From the NCBI GenBank assembly GCA_016718345.1, contig JADKDN010000013.1, positions 1 through 64,000 of the forward strand: a stretch of 64,000 bases of DNA. Reading direction: 5' to 3'. Numbering within the stretch: position 1 is the stretch's first letter; every line of letters begins with the position of its first letter. This DNA comes from Flavobacterium sp. (GTDB lineage: Bacteria > Bacteroidota > Bacteroidia > Flavobacteriales > Flavobacteriaceae). A program made the translations under genes and the position numbers. The notes beneath the pieces are model-generated. The model had not been told where the DNA came from. It searched no databases and saw nothing but the letters and a program-made list of their open reading frames with translations. Positions 63,199 through 64,000 of this stretch are shown in pieces.

Positions 63199-64000
63199 TT
63201 ATGACTCATTTTTTCGGCCATTAGGCAAAGCGTTATAGGCATTGACCATTTTTCCTGATTTTGAAGCAGTAGTAAAAGGTCGTTTTTCTTGATTTTCTCC
63301 TAAAACCACCGTCAGACTTGTTGGCGTTCCTGAATCCATAAGGATTTTTTTTAACTTGTTTAGCCGTTAAAGTTGGATAGTAGGAACGAATTAAAGCGGC
63401 TACTCCAGCAACATTTGGAGAAGCCATTGATGTTCCTTGTTCGTATCTGTAGTTGTTATTAGGAACAGTAGCATAGATTTCCATACCTGGAGAAAATACA
63501 TCAACATTAAAACTACCATAATTTGAAAAATCAGCAACTAGCCCAGAGCCATAGGTGGTGCTTAGCGCTCCTACGGTAATCATGTTACTGGCAAATTCGG
63601 TTTTGTTGTCATCAGAATCATTTGGATAGTTTCTGTTTTGTGCTAAATCAATATCAAGACCGTCGTTTCCTGCAGCATGAACGATTAAAACGTCTTTACT
63701 TTCCGCATATTTTATGGCATCGTACACCCATTGTTTGTGTGGAGAAAAACTTTTTCCAAAACTTCCATTAATTACTTTGGCACCATTGTCAACTGCATAG
63801 CGAATACCTAAAGCAATATCTTTGTCGTATTCGTCACCATTTGGAACAGCACGAACAGTTAAAATTTCAGCATTGTTTGTGATTCCGTCGCCTCCTAAAT
63901 TATTGTTGCGAATTTGAGCAATGATTCCCGCTACGTGAGTTCCGTGAAGTGCTTTTTCTTTGTCGGGTCCATAAACAACATTATTCCCATAATTTTTAGA
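63199..64000 (-). CDS. S8 (subtilisin) family protease, partial, one frameshift
   Basis: The gene runs off the right edge, so its N-terminus is missing. The active-site His is in LHGTHVAGII (63960-63925), the oxyanion Asn in VHAAGNDG, and the Ser in GTSMASPNVAG. A frame change near 63350 separates TAKQVKK from ILMDSGTPTSLTVVL, and the corrected end is NALPNGRKNES with a stop at 63199-63201. The Asp of the triad is expected beyond the edge. There is no T9SS tail on the visible end. It is 67 bases upstream of the M1 gene, so the two secreted peptidases may be co-transcribed. Confidence 0.92.

Overview
The window looks like a chromosome segment of a Flavobacteriia bacterium, most likely Flavobacterium or a close relative. 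It is AT-rich. It carries T9SS C-terminal sorting domains, Bacteroidetes promoters (TAnnTTTG -7 boxes), a YbeY ending in MFHVEQ, and family-typical genes such as DUF4175, DUF4837 and the two-domain OmpA protein. Most of it is ordinary core genome.

Layout: (1) 0-1.5 kb, 3' end of a giant Ig-repeat T9SS adhesin. (2) 1.5-13.1 kb, almost all minus strand: dTDP-rhamnose genes rfbDCA, a Wzz-like protein, a large nucleosidase-like protein, GH3, M23, tatA (plus), tex and rpiB. (3) 13.1-15.5 kb, a gene-poor, extremely AT-rich stretch with DnaA-box-like motifs, then remnants of a DUF2007 gene and an NHL-repeat T9SS gene. (4) 15.5-25.6 kb, mostly plus strand: rnr, LysE, CPBP protease, tRNA-Cys with degenerate copies, folB, glnS and a YtxH operon. 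(5) 25.6-39 kb: SPFH protein, gltX, DUF4175, ybeY, mnmG, ompH and a Pif1-like helicase, with two parS-like sites flanking mnmG. (6) 39-52.5 kb: IS982 copy 1, a MntA/HepT toxin-antitoxin pair, holB, pgk, a LysM lytic transglycosylase, OmpA, an S41 protease, a GIY-YIG gene whose 3' end lies in one arm of a perfect inverted repeat, and rnpA. (7) 52.5-58.5 kb, an accessory surface-glycan cluster (sugar ketoisomerase, second rfbA, EmrE-like protein, GT2, ATP-grasp, methyltransferase) ending at IS982 copy 2. (8) 58.5-64 kb: uncharacterised genes, an orphan nucleotidyltransferase with a chimeric partner, an M1 peptidase and an S8 protease cut by the window end.

The gene-strand switch near 13-15 kb, the AT-rich spacer with TGTTGATAA motifs, and the two parS-like sites about 20 kb away together suggest that this window contains or adjoins the chromosomal origin.

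A dominant technical feature is the number of single-base frameshifts. They break genes a living cell needs (gltX, pgk, holB, rpiB), and most that I could resolve are one-base losses in A or T runs. I therefore read most of them as consensus errors rather than true pseudogenes. Genuinely decayed loci (NHL gene, DUF2007 fragment, T9SS tail, 24.0 kb remnant) are listed separately. All family assignments come from reading motifs; no database search was run.
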